A stretch of DNA of 64,000 bases from assembly GCF_019285595.1 (NCBI RefSeq), contig NZ_CP079094.1:1557001-1621000 (forward strand), in the 5' to 3' direction. This DNA is from Rickettsiella endosymbiont of Dermanyssus gallinae. Its GTDB lineage: Bacteria; Pseudomonadota; Gammaproteobacteria; Diplorickettsiales; Diplorickettsiaceae. The translations under genes were made by a program, and so were the position numbers. The notes beneath the pieces are model-generated. The model was not told the origin of the DNA and made no database searches. It worked only from the letters and a program-made list of their open reading frames with translations. Within the stretch, counting starts at the first letter, position 1; each line of letters begins with the position of its first letter. Below, piece by piece: positions 36,751 through 44,294 of this stretch.

Positions 36751-38025
36751 TTATTTTTTAGAAGGAGGAGGTGGAAGTAAATTTGGAAATATTTTCACAG
36801 TTTTAATTCGATTGTTTTTCACTGCAACAACTTCCATTCTTTTGTTTTCCAAGTGTAAAACAGTACCTATTTTGGGAATGACTTCGAGCTGTTCGATGAT
36901 AAGCCCACTTAATGTTTTTGGACCACGTAAGGGCAAATCGCAATTTAACTGTCGATTTAAATCACGTAAAGCGATACCGCCATCCACTAAATAACTACCA
37001 TCTGACTGAAGGGCAATTGCTCTACGCATTAAGGCGGTATCGGTTGTAAATTCCCCAACGATTTCTTCTAAAATATCTTCTAACGTAATTAAGCCTTGAA
37101 TTTCTCCATATTCATTCACAACCAAACCAATACGGTGTTTCTCGCGGCGAAAATTGAGCAATTGACTACTTAATGCGGTCGCTTCCGGTATAAAGTGAAC
37201 TTCTTCAGCTGCACTAATTAATACGTCTTTGCTTAATTGCTGCTCGCTTAAACTATTTAAAACTTTGCGAAAATGCAAAATGCCTATAATGTCATCGATA
37301 GATCGGCGATAAATAGGTAACCGCGTGTATTCACTCTTAATTAACTCCTTTAAAATCTCCTCCCAGGGCTTATTGATATCGATACCCCTAATTTCCTGCC
37401 TAGGGATCATGATATCTTCTACCGTTACTTTTTCTAGCTCTAATACTTTCAATAACATGCTTTGGTAATCACGCGGCATATGGCCTGTGCCTTCCCGTAA
37501 TAAGCTAGCCAACTCGTCCCTAGACAACTGCTCAACGCGTAATTTAGGAACCTTTACCCCAAATAAACGCAAACATGCGTTAGCAATTAAACTGGTTACC
37601 CATACAAATGGATACAACACATGTAATAAAATAATCAGTGGCCAAACCGAAAAAAATGCAATCGGCAGTGGGTACAAGGTTGCTAAAGTCTTTGGCGCAA
37701 CTTCACCAAAAATTAATACCACAAAAGTCAGTGCCAGCGTTGCAAAAAAAACGCCCCCTTGCCCAAAATGTTGAATAGCGATAAGCGTTGCCACCGCAGC
37801 GGCTAAGATATCCGCAAATGTTCCGCACAAGAGAATAACGCCCAGCAAACGATCGGGTTGTTTTAATAAATCTTGTACACGCTTTGCTAAGTAATGATTA
37901 TGTCGAACTAAGTGCCGTAGACGGTATCGATTAATCGATAACATGGCTGCTTCTGCTAAAGAAAAAAAGACAGTGCACAGCAATAAAACGACTAATAAGC
38001 TAATAAGAAATTTAAGTGAATGCAC
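36751..38025 (-). CDS. CNNM/CBS-domain protein of the CorB/CorC family
   Basis: A 424-residue membrane protein: an N-terminal CNNM domain with about four hydrophobic segments (residues 1-150; LFFSLAEAAMLSINRYRLRHL is typical but split here as FFSLAEAAMLSINRYRL), two CBS domains (EYTRLPIYRRSIDDIIGILH and LVVNEYGEIQGLITLEDIL), and a C-terminal CorC_HlyC domain with DGSYLVDGGIALRDLNRQL. E. coli YfjD (CorB) is the likely counterpart; these proteins are linked to Mg2+/Co2+ efflux. Downstream partner order corB-ypjD-ffh matches other gammaproteobacteria. Confidence 0.92.
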   Translation of the reverse strand: MHSLKFLISLLVVLLLCTVFFSLAEAAMLSINRYRLRHLVRHNHYLAKRVQDLLKQPDRLLGVILLCGTFADILAAAVATLIAIQHFGQGGVFFATLALTFVVLIFGEVAPKTLATLYPLPIAFFSVWPLIILLHVLYPFVWVTSLIANACLRLFGVKVPKLRVEQLSRDELASLLREGTGHMPRDYQSMLLKVLELEKVTVEDIMIPRQEIRGIDINKPWEEILKELIKSEYTRLPIYRRSIDDIIGILHFRKVLNSLSEQQLSKDVLISAAEEVHFIPEATALSSQLLNFRREKHRIGLVVNEYGEIQGLITLEDILEEIVGEFTTDTALMRRAIALQSDGSYLVDGGIALRDLNRQLNCDLPLRGPKTLSGLIIEQLEVIPKIGTVLHLENKRMEVVAVKNNRIKTVKIFPNLLPPPPSKK

Positions 38026-38044
38026 GTATTAAAATCTTCCCTTT

Positions 38045-38482
38045 TCAAAGTGTAGGCATGAGTAGAATGGCCCCTAAATAAATTCCCCCAATGAGGCCAA
38101 CGCCTATGAGGGTCCAACGAATAGCCACTTTGCCACGCCATCCAAAATAGCTTCTACCGATCAATAGCATTAAAAGCACGGACCATGCCAGTATCGACAA
38201 AAGTGTTTTCTGCCATACCCCCTCTAGCGAGATAGGATAAAATAAAATTAAACTAGAGACTAAGACCAGTGTTAATAAAATAATGGCAATAGAAATTAAG
38301 AGAAATAAATAGGTTTCCATTACCTCAAGAGGCGGAAAATAATGAATAAAACGGATGGTTTGCTTCGCTTTTAGCATCCGCTCTTGGCTCGCTAATAATA
38401 AGGCCTGAAGTGCTGCCATACATAAAACGATGAGTACTAGCGTGGACAAAAAAAAGTGAATGGATTCAGCACCGGAAGCCAT
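38045..38482 (-). CDS. YpjD/CcsA-like cytochrome c assembly protein, N-terminally shortened
   Basis: A 145-residue membrane protein matching only the C-terminal half of YpjD: IHFFLSTLVLIVLCMAALQA, the heme-handling-type HYFPPLEVMETYLF stretch, then SILAWSVLLMLLIGRSYFGW with the WRGK motif. Full-length YpjD proteins have about 265 residues, so roughly 120 are missing at the N-terminus. The start ATG lies 31 bases from family-B repeat copy 3, and ffh is beyond that, so the missing part is not nearby. It could be a pseudogene or a short functional form. E. coli YpjD (CorE) acts with YfjD in Mg2+ handling. Confidence 0.75.
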   Translation of the reverse strand: MASGAESIHFFLSTLVLIVLCMAALQALLLASQERMLKAKQTIRFIHYFPPLEVMETYLFLLISIAIILLTLVLVSSLILFYPISLEGVWQKTLLSILAWSVLLMLLIGRSYFGWRGKVAIRWTLIGVGLIGGIYLGAILLMPTL

Positions 38483-38513
38483 AATGAAATTTACCTACCT
38501 CAGCTTAAGCTGA

Positions 38514-38640
38514 TATACTCTTCGCACTTGAATTTTTGTCTGCGTTGCCGTTCAACTCGCCATCCTCATGTATGCTGTTATACACTCCGGTGGCTTCGTT
38601 TTCACGGCGCCTTGCCAAAAATCCCATTGCTGTAAGTATA
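38514..38640 (-). repeat. family-B repeat, copy 3 (upstream of ypjD)
   Basis: 127 bases from TATACTCTTCGCACTTGA to TTGCTGTAAGTATA on the top strand; ends are inverted (TATACT/AGTATA). The GAGTATA end points at the shortened ypjD gene, 31 bases from its ATG. It fills most of the space between ypjD and divergent ffh. Confidence 0.87.
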
Positions 38641-38730
38641 CAATAACAGAATTTTTAGCGCATTCATTATCCCCTTAAAGTAGTAAGCAAATTTAAGGGT
38701 AGAAGCGAAAGTACCGAGAAGCAGGAAAAT

Positions 38731-40083
38731 ATGTTTGAAAATTTAACTGAACGCTTGACACGCTCTTTTAAAAATATTCGTGGGCAAGGGCGATTAAGCG
38801 AAAATAATATCAGAGAAAGTTTACGCGAAGTAAAAAAGGCCTTAATTGAAGCAGACGTTGCTTATCCAGCGGTTAAAGCGATTACTGAGCAAGTGCGACA
38901 ACAAGCACTCGGGCAAGAGGTGATGGCTAGCTTAACGCCCGGTCAGGCCTTTATTAAGATCGTTAACAATACTCTCACCCAGATAATGGGCGAAAGCCTA
39001 TCTGAGTTAAATCTCGCTACGACACCGCCCGCCGTTATCCTGATGGCCGGCCTACAAGGCTCAGGAAAAACAACGACAACGGCTAAGCTAGCCCATTGGT
39101 TAAAAGAACAAAAAAATAAATCAGTTTTGGTAGTTAGTACCGATATTCATCGCCCTGCGGCTATTTTACAATTAGAAAATCTAGCCCAATCAATCGATGT
39201 CAGCTTTCATCCGAGTGATAGCTCTCAAACGCCTAGCCATATCGCACAAACCGCTATCCAATCGGCACGCATCAAAGGGATAGATGTGGTTATCATCGAT
39301 ACCGCCGGCCGTTTACATATTGATACTGCGATGATGGATGAGATTCGAACGGTACACAAAGTCAGTGCGCCTATAGAAACCTTATTCGTTCTCGATAGTA
39401 TGATGGGGCAAGAAGCGGCAAAAACCGCAAAAGCTTTCGATGAAGCCATCCCACTCACCGGTATTATTCTGACGAAACTAGATGGTGATGCGCGTGGAGG
39501 AGCGGCGTTATCTGTAAAATTTACGGTAGGAAAACCGATTAAATTTATAGGGGCCGGAGAAAAAATATCGGCACTTGAACCATTTTACCCCGACAGAATT
39601 GCTTCACGTATTATAGGCATGGGTGACGTGCTTTCATTAGTTGAAGAAGTGCAACGGCATGTCGATCAAAAGTCCGTGCAAAAGCTTAATCAAAAGCTTC
39701 AGAAAGGGAAAAAATTTGATTTAGAGGACTTCCTAAGCCAGCTACAACAAATGGATAAAATGGGCGGAATGTCGCAACTTTTAGATAAGCTTCCCGGTGG
39801 AAATGCCGCCCTACTCGCCTCAGCTAAAAATACGCTGAATGAAAAGTTAACGGTGCAAATGAAAGCCATGCTCTGTTCTATGACCAAAAAAGAACGTCTT
39901 TTCCCTGATCTCATCCAGGGGTCACGAAAACGACGAATTGCGGCGGGTTCCGGCACCCAAATCCAAGACGTTAATCGTCTACTGAAGCAATTTTATCAAA
40001 TGCAGAAAATGATGAAGCGTTTTTCCAAGCCTGGCAGTATGAGTAAACTCCTGCAAGGACTACAAAATCAGCACCCTCGATAA
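38731..40083 (+). CDS. ffh: signal recognition particle protein Ffh
   Basis: SRP54 GTPase of 450 residues that, with 4.5S RNA, targets inner-membrane proteins to FtsY and SecYEG. The N domain is residues 1-90; the G domain has LQGSGKTTTTAKLA, DTAGRLH and TKLDGDARGGAAL; the M domain follows with DLEDFLSQLQQMDKMGG and the RNA-binding helix-turn-helix near RKRRIAAGSGTQIQDVNRLL. Methionine-rich C-terminus. An AGGA site lies six bases before the ATG. rpsP follows after 99 bases. Confidence 0.98.
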   Translation: MFENLTERLTRSFKNIRGQGRLSENNIRESLREVKKALIEADVAYPAVKAITEQVRQQALGQEVMASLTPGQAFIKIVNNTLTQIMGESLSELNLATTPPAVILMAGLQGSGKTTTTAKLAHWLKEQKNKSVLVVSTDIHRPAAILQLENLAQSIDVSFHPSDSSQTPSHIAQTAIQSARIKGIDVVIIDTAGRLHIDTAMMDEIRTVHKVSAPIETLFVLDSMMGQEAAKTAKAFDEAIPLTGIILTKLDGDARGGAALSVKFTVGKPIKFIGAGEKISALEPFYPDRIASRIIGMGDVLSLVEEVQRHVDQKSVQKLNQKLQKGKKFDLEDFLSQLQQMDKMGGMSQLLDKLPGGNAALLASAKNTLNEKLTVQMKAMLCSMTKKERLFPDLIQGSRKRRIAAGSGTQIQDVNRLLKQFYQMQKMMKRFSKPGSMSKLLQGLQNQHPR

Positions 40084-40182
40084 CCCTTCCCAAATGGTTA
40101 AAATTTGAGTAGAATCGGCGGATTCAATCTAATTGAACCCTATTGAGTTTTAGAAATTTATAAAGAGAGGAAGACTTATTCC

Positions 40183-40479
40183 ATGGTCACCATTCGTTTA
40201 GCACGAGGCGGTAGTAAAAAACACCCTTTTTACCATATCGTTGTAACAGATAGCCGTCAGCCACGTGACGGACGCTATATTGAGCGCTTAGGCTATTATA
40301 ACCCTATGCCTGCAGGTAATGACGTGCCTTTAGAAATTAATGATGAGCGGGTTAAATACTGGCTCTCACAAGGTGCTCAACCCTCCCAAGAAGTCAAAAA
40401 TCTAATTAAAAAAGCGGCGAAAGCGGTTAAACCTAGCAAAAACGCAGACCAGCCCGAAGCAACCGAAGCAGCTGCTTAA
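40183..40479 (+). CDS. rpsP: 30S ribosomal protein S16
   Basis: S16 of 98 residues, starting [20 protein letters not shown] and containing [19 protein letters not shown]. The C-terminal 20 residues form a lysine/alanine tail ([16 protein letters not shown]). A GAGGAAG site precedes the ATG. It opens the rpsP-rimM-trmD-rplS operon. A family-B repeat of about 127 bases is inserted between rpsP and rimM. Confidence 0.98.
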   Translation: MVTIRLARGGSKKHPFYHIVVTDSRQPRDGRYIERLGYYNPMPAGNDVPLEINDERVKYWLSQGAQPSQEVKNLIKKAAKAVKPSKNADQPEATEAAA

Positions 40480-40486
40480 GCGCTAC

Positions 40487-40613
40487 TATATATTCACAGC
40501 AATGGGATTTTTGGCAAGGCGCCGCGAAAATGAAGCCACCGGAGTGTATAAATGATACATGAGGATGGCGAGTTGAGCGGCAACGCAGAAAAAAATTCAA
40601 GTGCGAAGAGTAT
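40487..40613 (+). repeat. family-B repeat, copy 4 (between rpsP and rimM)
   Basis: Starts TATATTCACAGCAATGGGAT seven bases after the rpsP stop and ends GTGCGAAGAGTAT, where the last AT is the beginning of the rimM start codon. It carries the GGCAAGGCGCCGCG core. It sits inside an operon that must be transcribed through, so it cannot be a strong terminator. Confidence 0.87.
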
Positions 40614-41121
40614 GACAAAAAAGAAGTGGGTTCTAGTGGGTTCCGTAGGAAGGCCTCATGGTATTAAAGGCTGGATAAAAATAAACTCCTATACAGAACC
40701 CTTAAGCAATATCCTTCTCTACCAACCTTGGTATTTATCAGCCTCTGAAAAAGAACCCCAGGCTGTTGAAATACATCAACATCAAATGCAAGACCAGCGT
40801 GTGGTCGTACAGTTTGCCGACTGCCAAACCCCTGAAGAAGCTCGCCTGTTTACTAATCGTAAAATCTATGTTGAACGTAAGCAGCTTTCTGCCCTTGCCC
40901 ACCAAGAATACTATTGGAATGACCTAGAAGGCCTAGAGGTCTATACCTGCGAAAACATTTATTTAGGCATTATTCAAAAACTCCTTGAGACAGGCTCCAA
41001 TGATGTTCTCGTCGTCGAAGGCGAAAAAAGGTACCTCATCCCCTTTTTACTCAATAACACAATCAAATCCATTGATTTAGAACAGAAAAAAATGCTCGTC
41101 GATTGGGATCCCGATTTCTAA
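40612..41121 (+). CDS. rimM: 16S rRNA processing protein RimM
   Basis: Ribosome maturation factor that binds S19 and assists 30S head assembly. The 169-residue protein begins MTKKKWVLVGSVGRPHGIKG, the family N-terminus, with a C-terminal PRC-barrel (YYWNDLEGLEVYTCENIYLG). The ATG at 40612 overlaps the last bases of the family-B repeat; an in-frame ATG at 40552 inside the repeat would add 20 unrelated residues. No good ribosome binding site other than GCGAAGAG in the repeat end precedes the ATG. It overlaps trmD in TAATG. Confidence 0.95.
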   Translation: MTKKKWVLVGSVGRPHGIKGWIKINSYTEPLSNILLYQPWYLSASEKEPQAVEIHQHQMQDQRVVVQFADCQTPEEARLFTNRKIYVERKQLSALAHQEYYWNDLEGLEVYTCENIYLGIIQKLLETGSNDVLVVEGEKRYLIPFLLNNTIKSIDLEQKKMLVDWDPDF

Positions 41122-41852
41122 TGGATATCCAAGTTATCAGTTTATTTCCGGAGATGTTTAAGGCCTTGGACTCAAGTATTCCAGGCCGTGCCCAAAAACA
41201 AGGACTTATCCATCTGTCTTATTTAAATCCCAGAGATTTCACCCTCGATAAACATAAAACGGTTGATGATAAGCCTTATGGTGGTGGGCCCGGGATGGTC
41301 ATGAAATTCCAACCACTACAGGCGGCCATACACGCTGCAAAACAACGACATCAAGGTCCTGTCAGCTATCTATCAGCCCAGGGAAAGCCGTTTGACCAAG
41401 AAGCAGCCCGAACATTAAGCCAACGTAAAAGTCTCATTTTAATAGCCGGTCGCTACGAAGGGGTTGATCAACGCCTTATTGACCAAGAAGTCGATGAAGA
41501 ATGGTCTGTCGGGGACTTTATTTTAAGTGGTGGTGAGCTCGCCGCTATGTGTCTGATAGACGCTATCGTGCGTCTACAGGAAGGTGCCCTGGGTGACTCG
41601 GAATCTGCTTTGCAAGATTCTTTCAGTCAATCTCTATTAGAGTACCCCCAATACACCCGCCCAGCAGAAATAGACAACCAGGCTGTCCCCGCCATTTTGC
41701 TCGAAGGCGACCATGCGGCCATTTCACGCTGGCGCTTGAAACAGGCTCTAGGCCGAACTTGGCAGAGGCGTCCTGATTTACTAAAAAAACATATACTTAG
41801 TCCGCAAGAGCAGGTATTATTGGCCGAATTCATCCATGAGCACAGCGAATAA
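41121..41852 (+). CDS. trmD: tRNA (guanine-N1)-methyltransferase TrmD
   Basis: Methylates G37 of tRNAs reading CNN codons to prevent frameshifting. The 243-residue SPOUT enzyme begins MDIQVISLFPEMF, has the active site stretch DDKPYGGGPGMVMKFQP and the knot motif LIAGRYEGVDQRLIDQ with VGDFILSGGELAA. The ATG shares its A with the rimM stop (TAATG), implying translational coupling; the upstream ATG at 41103 is inside rimM. Confidence 0.98.
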   Translation: MDIQVISLFPEMFKALDSSIPGRAQKQGLIHLSYLNPRDFTLDKHKTVDDKPYGGGPGMVMKFQPLQAAIHAAKQRHQGPVSYLSAQGKPFDQEAARTLSQRKSLILIAGRYEGVDQRLIDQEVDEEWSVGDFILSGGELAAMCLIDAIVRLQEGALGDSESALQDSFSQSLLEYPQYTRPAEIDNQAVPAILLEGDHAAISRWRLKQALGRTWQRRPDLLKKHILSPQEQVLLAEFIHEHSE

Positions 41853-41867
41853 GACGGGGATTTAGTG

Positions 41868-42281
41868 ATGAGTAATCTCATACAAGCAATTGAACAAGAA
41901 CAAATGACAACACAGAACTTTCCCGAATTTCGGGGTGGTGACACTGTGATCGTAAAGGTCAAAGTAAAAGAAGGTAATCGTGAACGATTACAGGCTTTTG
42001 AAGGCGTCGTTATCGCACGCCGTAATCGTGAATTTAATTCGTCTTTTACCGTCAGAAAGATTTCTCATGGTGAAGGCGTAGAACGTGTTTTCGCACTTTA
42101 TAGCCCGTTAATAGCTGGCATAGAAATAAAGCGTCGCGGTGATGTTCGTAAAGGAAAACTCTACCACTTAAGAAATCTTCGTGGTAAAGCCGCTCGTATT
42201 AAAGAGAAATTAGAAGGCGTTAAGCAACAAACTACTACTTCCGCAGCAGTAGAAAACGTCGAAACACCTACCGCGGAATAA
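41868..42281 (+). CDS. rplS: 50S ribosomal protein L19
   Basis: L19 of 137 residues with the typical [34 protein letters not shown] and [18 protein letters not shown] blocks. The C-terminus has an extra Thr/Ala/Glu-rich tail beyond the usual end. A GGGG stretch sits about ten bases before the ATG at 41868; GTG at 41865 is an alternative. It ends the rpsP operon. Confidence 0.98.
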   Translation: MSNLIQAIEQEQMTTQNFPEFRGGDTVIVKVKVKEGNRERLQAFEGVVIARRNREFNSSFTVRKISHGEGVERVFALYSPLIAGIEIKRRGDVRKGKLYHLRNLRGKAARIKEKLEGVKQQTTTSAAVENVETPTAE

Positions 42282-42299
42282 AAAATCCCAATAGGTCAT

Positions 42300-42329
42300 C
42301 CTCTGCTCTAGAGAAATCCAGGGCAGAGG
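42300..42329 (+). terminator. possible terminator after rplS
   Basis: CCTCTGC at 42300 pairs with GCAGAGG at 42323-42329, with a 16-base loop, followed by TTTCTATAT. It lies 18 bases after rplS and just before the ogt start, so it may end the ribosomal operon. The long loop and interrupted T run make it moderate at best. Confidence 0.45.
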
Positions 42330-42338
42330 TTTCTATAT

Positions 42339-42713
42339 ATGAGTATCCTCTCTAATAATACCTCTCCCTCTATTGCCGTTGTTAAAACACCCTTTGGAAA
42401 AATAAGAATATCCGCTGGGGAATACCTGACACGCATTGAATTCCTCACAGAGGATGTCTCTCTATGTGCTCCCAAAACAACTCTCATACATCAAGTTGTT
42501 TACGAATTAAACAGCTATTTCAAAGACCCGCATTTTAAATTTACTATTCCTTATGAAATGGTTGGAACGGCTTTCCAAAAACGAGTATGGAATGCCTTAA
42601 GCACGCTTCCTATAGGCACAACCATTCGCTATGGCGAATTAGCCCAAAAACTAAAAACCGGCGCAAGGGCTATTGGTCAAGCTTGCCGCACAAACCCATT
42701 GCCCTTGATCATT
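42339..42713 (+). pseudogene. ogt: O6-methylguanine-DNA methyltransferase (Ogt type), cut before its active site
   Basis: The 125 codons present match the N-terminal and helix-turn-helix parts of Ogt: TAFQKRVWNALSTLPIGTTI, YGELAQKL, and ARAIGQACRTNPLPLII. In intact proteins the next residues are PCHRV, with the cysteine that accepts the alkyl group. Here the 247-bp repeat begins exactly at that point, and the sequence beyond the repeat does not continue the gene. The protein therefore lacks its catalytic cysteine and would be inactive. The missing C-terminus (about 40 residues) is not found after the repeat, so DNA was lost as well as inserted. Confidence 0.92.
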
Positions 42714-42960
42714 CGATGAGACAGGAAAGCATTGTGAAAGCAATGCGAAGTCGAAGAGCCCGCGATAGGCGTGCGTTGACGGGCGAAGCAGGAAACGCAT
42801 CACGCCGTAAAGTCATTTGTGGGAGGCACGGGCATGAACTCCGAAGGAGTGAGTGCGTGCCGGACGCAGGACGTATCGCGGCCTAATTTCAGTCGCGTCA
42901 TGCGAACGAATTTCGGGGACACCATGGCCGAAATTCTTCGGGAGCATAGCGACTCACTTG
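42714..42960 (+). mobile_element. 247-bp repeat, copy 6 (ends ogt)
   Basis: Same element; left flank CATT, right flank ATTAAA. The three bases ATT on each side could be a chance duplication, since no other copy shows one. It carries the same C at element position 210 as copy 5. Confidence 0.96.
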
Positions 42961-43184
42961 ATTAAATTAAATACTGATTAAAAAATATCATCCCGTACTT
43001 TATCAATACACATGTCGTGTAAGTATTGGCGCAAACTTGTGTAAGCGATAACGGAAGCCGCCAAACAGCCATTGTAATAAATAATAACTTTGTTAATCTA
43101 TGTCTTGTGTGTTTCTGATGGTCTTGATGGATCAAGAATTTAGTCTTTCAATAGTAATCTAATTATTCTTGAATATCTAATTAG

Positions 43185-43300
43185 CAAAGCACTGGATCGG
43201 ATAGGATATCCACACTCTAGTTTATAGGGTGTTAGCAAGGATGCTACAGGGATGTCACCAACACAGATATACCCCCTTGGGCCGTTTTACGGCCCTTTTT
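43185..43300 (+). ncRNA. candidate CsrA/RsmA-binding small RNA (RsmY/RsmZ-like)
   Basis: A gene-free stretch contains five GGA motifs within 60 bases (43194, 43199, 43204, 43239, 43250). Two lie in hairpin loops: TAGC-AAGGAT-GCTA (43233-43246), a hexaloop of exactly the ANGGA type bound by CsrA, and GGATA-GGA-TATCC (43199-43211). A strong terminator GGGCCG-TTTTA-CGGCCC-TTTTT (43279-43300) ends it. This is the architecture of RsmY/RsmZ/CsrB RNAs that titrate CsrA. The 5' end is estimated; I could not define a promoter. An inverted repeat CTTGAT-GG-ATCAAG at 43123-43136 could be a regulator site, but it is not the LetA/GacA consensus. Confidence 0.55.
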
Positions 43301-43326
43301 ATTTTTAACGCGTTAAAAATAAAAAG
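43295..43326. terminator. perfect 32-base palindrome, probable bidirectional terminator
   Basis: CTTTTTATTTTTAACG is followed by its exact complement, giving a perfect palindrome of 32 bases between the small-RNA candidate and the comEC 3' end (12 bases away). It shares its first bases with the T run of the preceding terminator and could stop transcription from the comEC side. Confidence 0.6.
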
Positions 43327-43337
43327 TTTAACTTCAT

Positions 43338-44294
43338 TTAAGTTTGCCAAAAATGCTGATTCTTCTGATGGTAAGTTTCTACCTGCATAACATTAGAATT
43401 TGGATTTAATTTTAGCATTATCATTCCATCCTTAGCCGTGTCATACATCGTTGACCCTAGGCGCTGATAACGCTGTAACACAATATCATGCGGAAATTTA
43501 AACTGATTACGATAACCGGTTGCAAACAATGCGACGCTAGGTTTAACTTTATTTAAAAAATCAATACTAGAAGATGCTTTACTGCCGTGATGTGGAACCA
43601 CTAAAATAGTACTAGTCAATTGATCGTTTGCATGATGAACCAAATAATCTTCTGTCGCTTTTTCAATATCACCCGTTAATAGAATACTATTTTTCGTGTT
43701 ACTGATCTTCAATACACAAGAACTATTATTCCCCAAATAAGCTGTATTAGCAGGAGGGTATAACACGGCAAAGTCGACGTGATCCCATTGCCAACGGGTG
43801 CGTGCATCACAAAACTTAGCGCGTTGCGGCAAAAATTTTTGGGGAACACTACTGATTATCTGAGCGACTGGCATTTGCTTTAATAGGCTTCTTGCACCCC
43901 CTATATGATCATTATCGCCATGACTCACCATCAACATATCGAGCCTATGAATACCACTGCGCTGTAAAAACGGAATGAGCACTGCACGTCCCGCATCAAA
44001 CGATCGATTTGGGCCTGTATCATAAACTAAAATATGATGCTGGGTTCGTACTACCGTCGCCAACCCCTGCCCTACATCGAGAAGATTAAACCAAACCTCG
44101 CCATGCTTTGGCCCCTCAGGTTTCCAGAAAAATAAAGGTAATAAATAAATCACGCTCAAAAAACGCCCTGGAAATCCTTTTGGCGCTAAGAGCAATAACA
44201 CACCCAGTAAACTTGAAATCAATATCCAAGGCGTCACTATAAAAGCAGTATATTGCGCCATTCTAACGTTGAAAGATAAGTAAGTAGTTGCCAC
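43338..44294 (-). pseudogene. comEC: comEC, C-terminal part (metallo-beta-lactamase domain)
   Basis: This frame encodes the last membrane segments (WILISSLLGVLLLLAPKGF) and the periplasmic metallo-beta-lactamase domain of ComEC/Rec2, with LLDVGQGLATVV, the metal motif SHGDNDHIGG and VPHHGSKASSS. It lies in a different frame from the upstream 471-codon part, with which it overlaps by 58 bases. The join would be a one-base slip near the TGGCGCAATAT stretch (about 44260). It has an ATG (44294) in the overlap but no ribosome binding site that I trust. ComEC is the DNA-uptake channel; the split suggests loss of function, unless a sequencing error or programmed slip restores it. Confidence 0.85.

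Noticed and set aside
42711-42963. Three-base target duplication ATT at copy 6
   Set aside because: None of the other six copies shows a duplication, so the ATT match is most likely chance in AT-rich DNA.
43000-43180. LetA/GacA binding box upstream of the small-RNA candidate
   Set aside because: TGTAAG occurs twice but without the paired half-site, and no good match to TNAGAAATTTCTNA was found.
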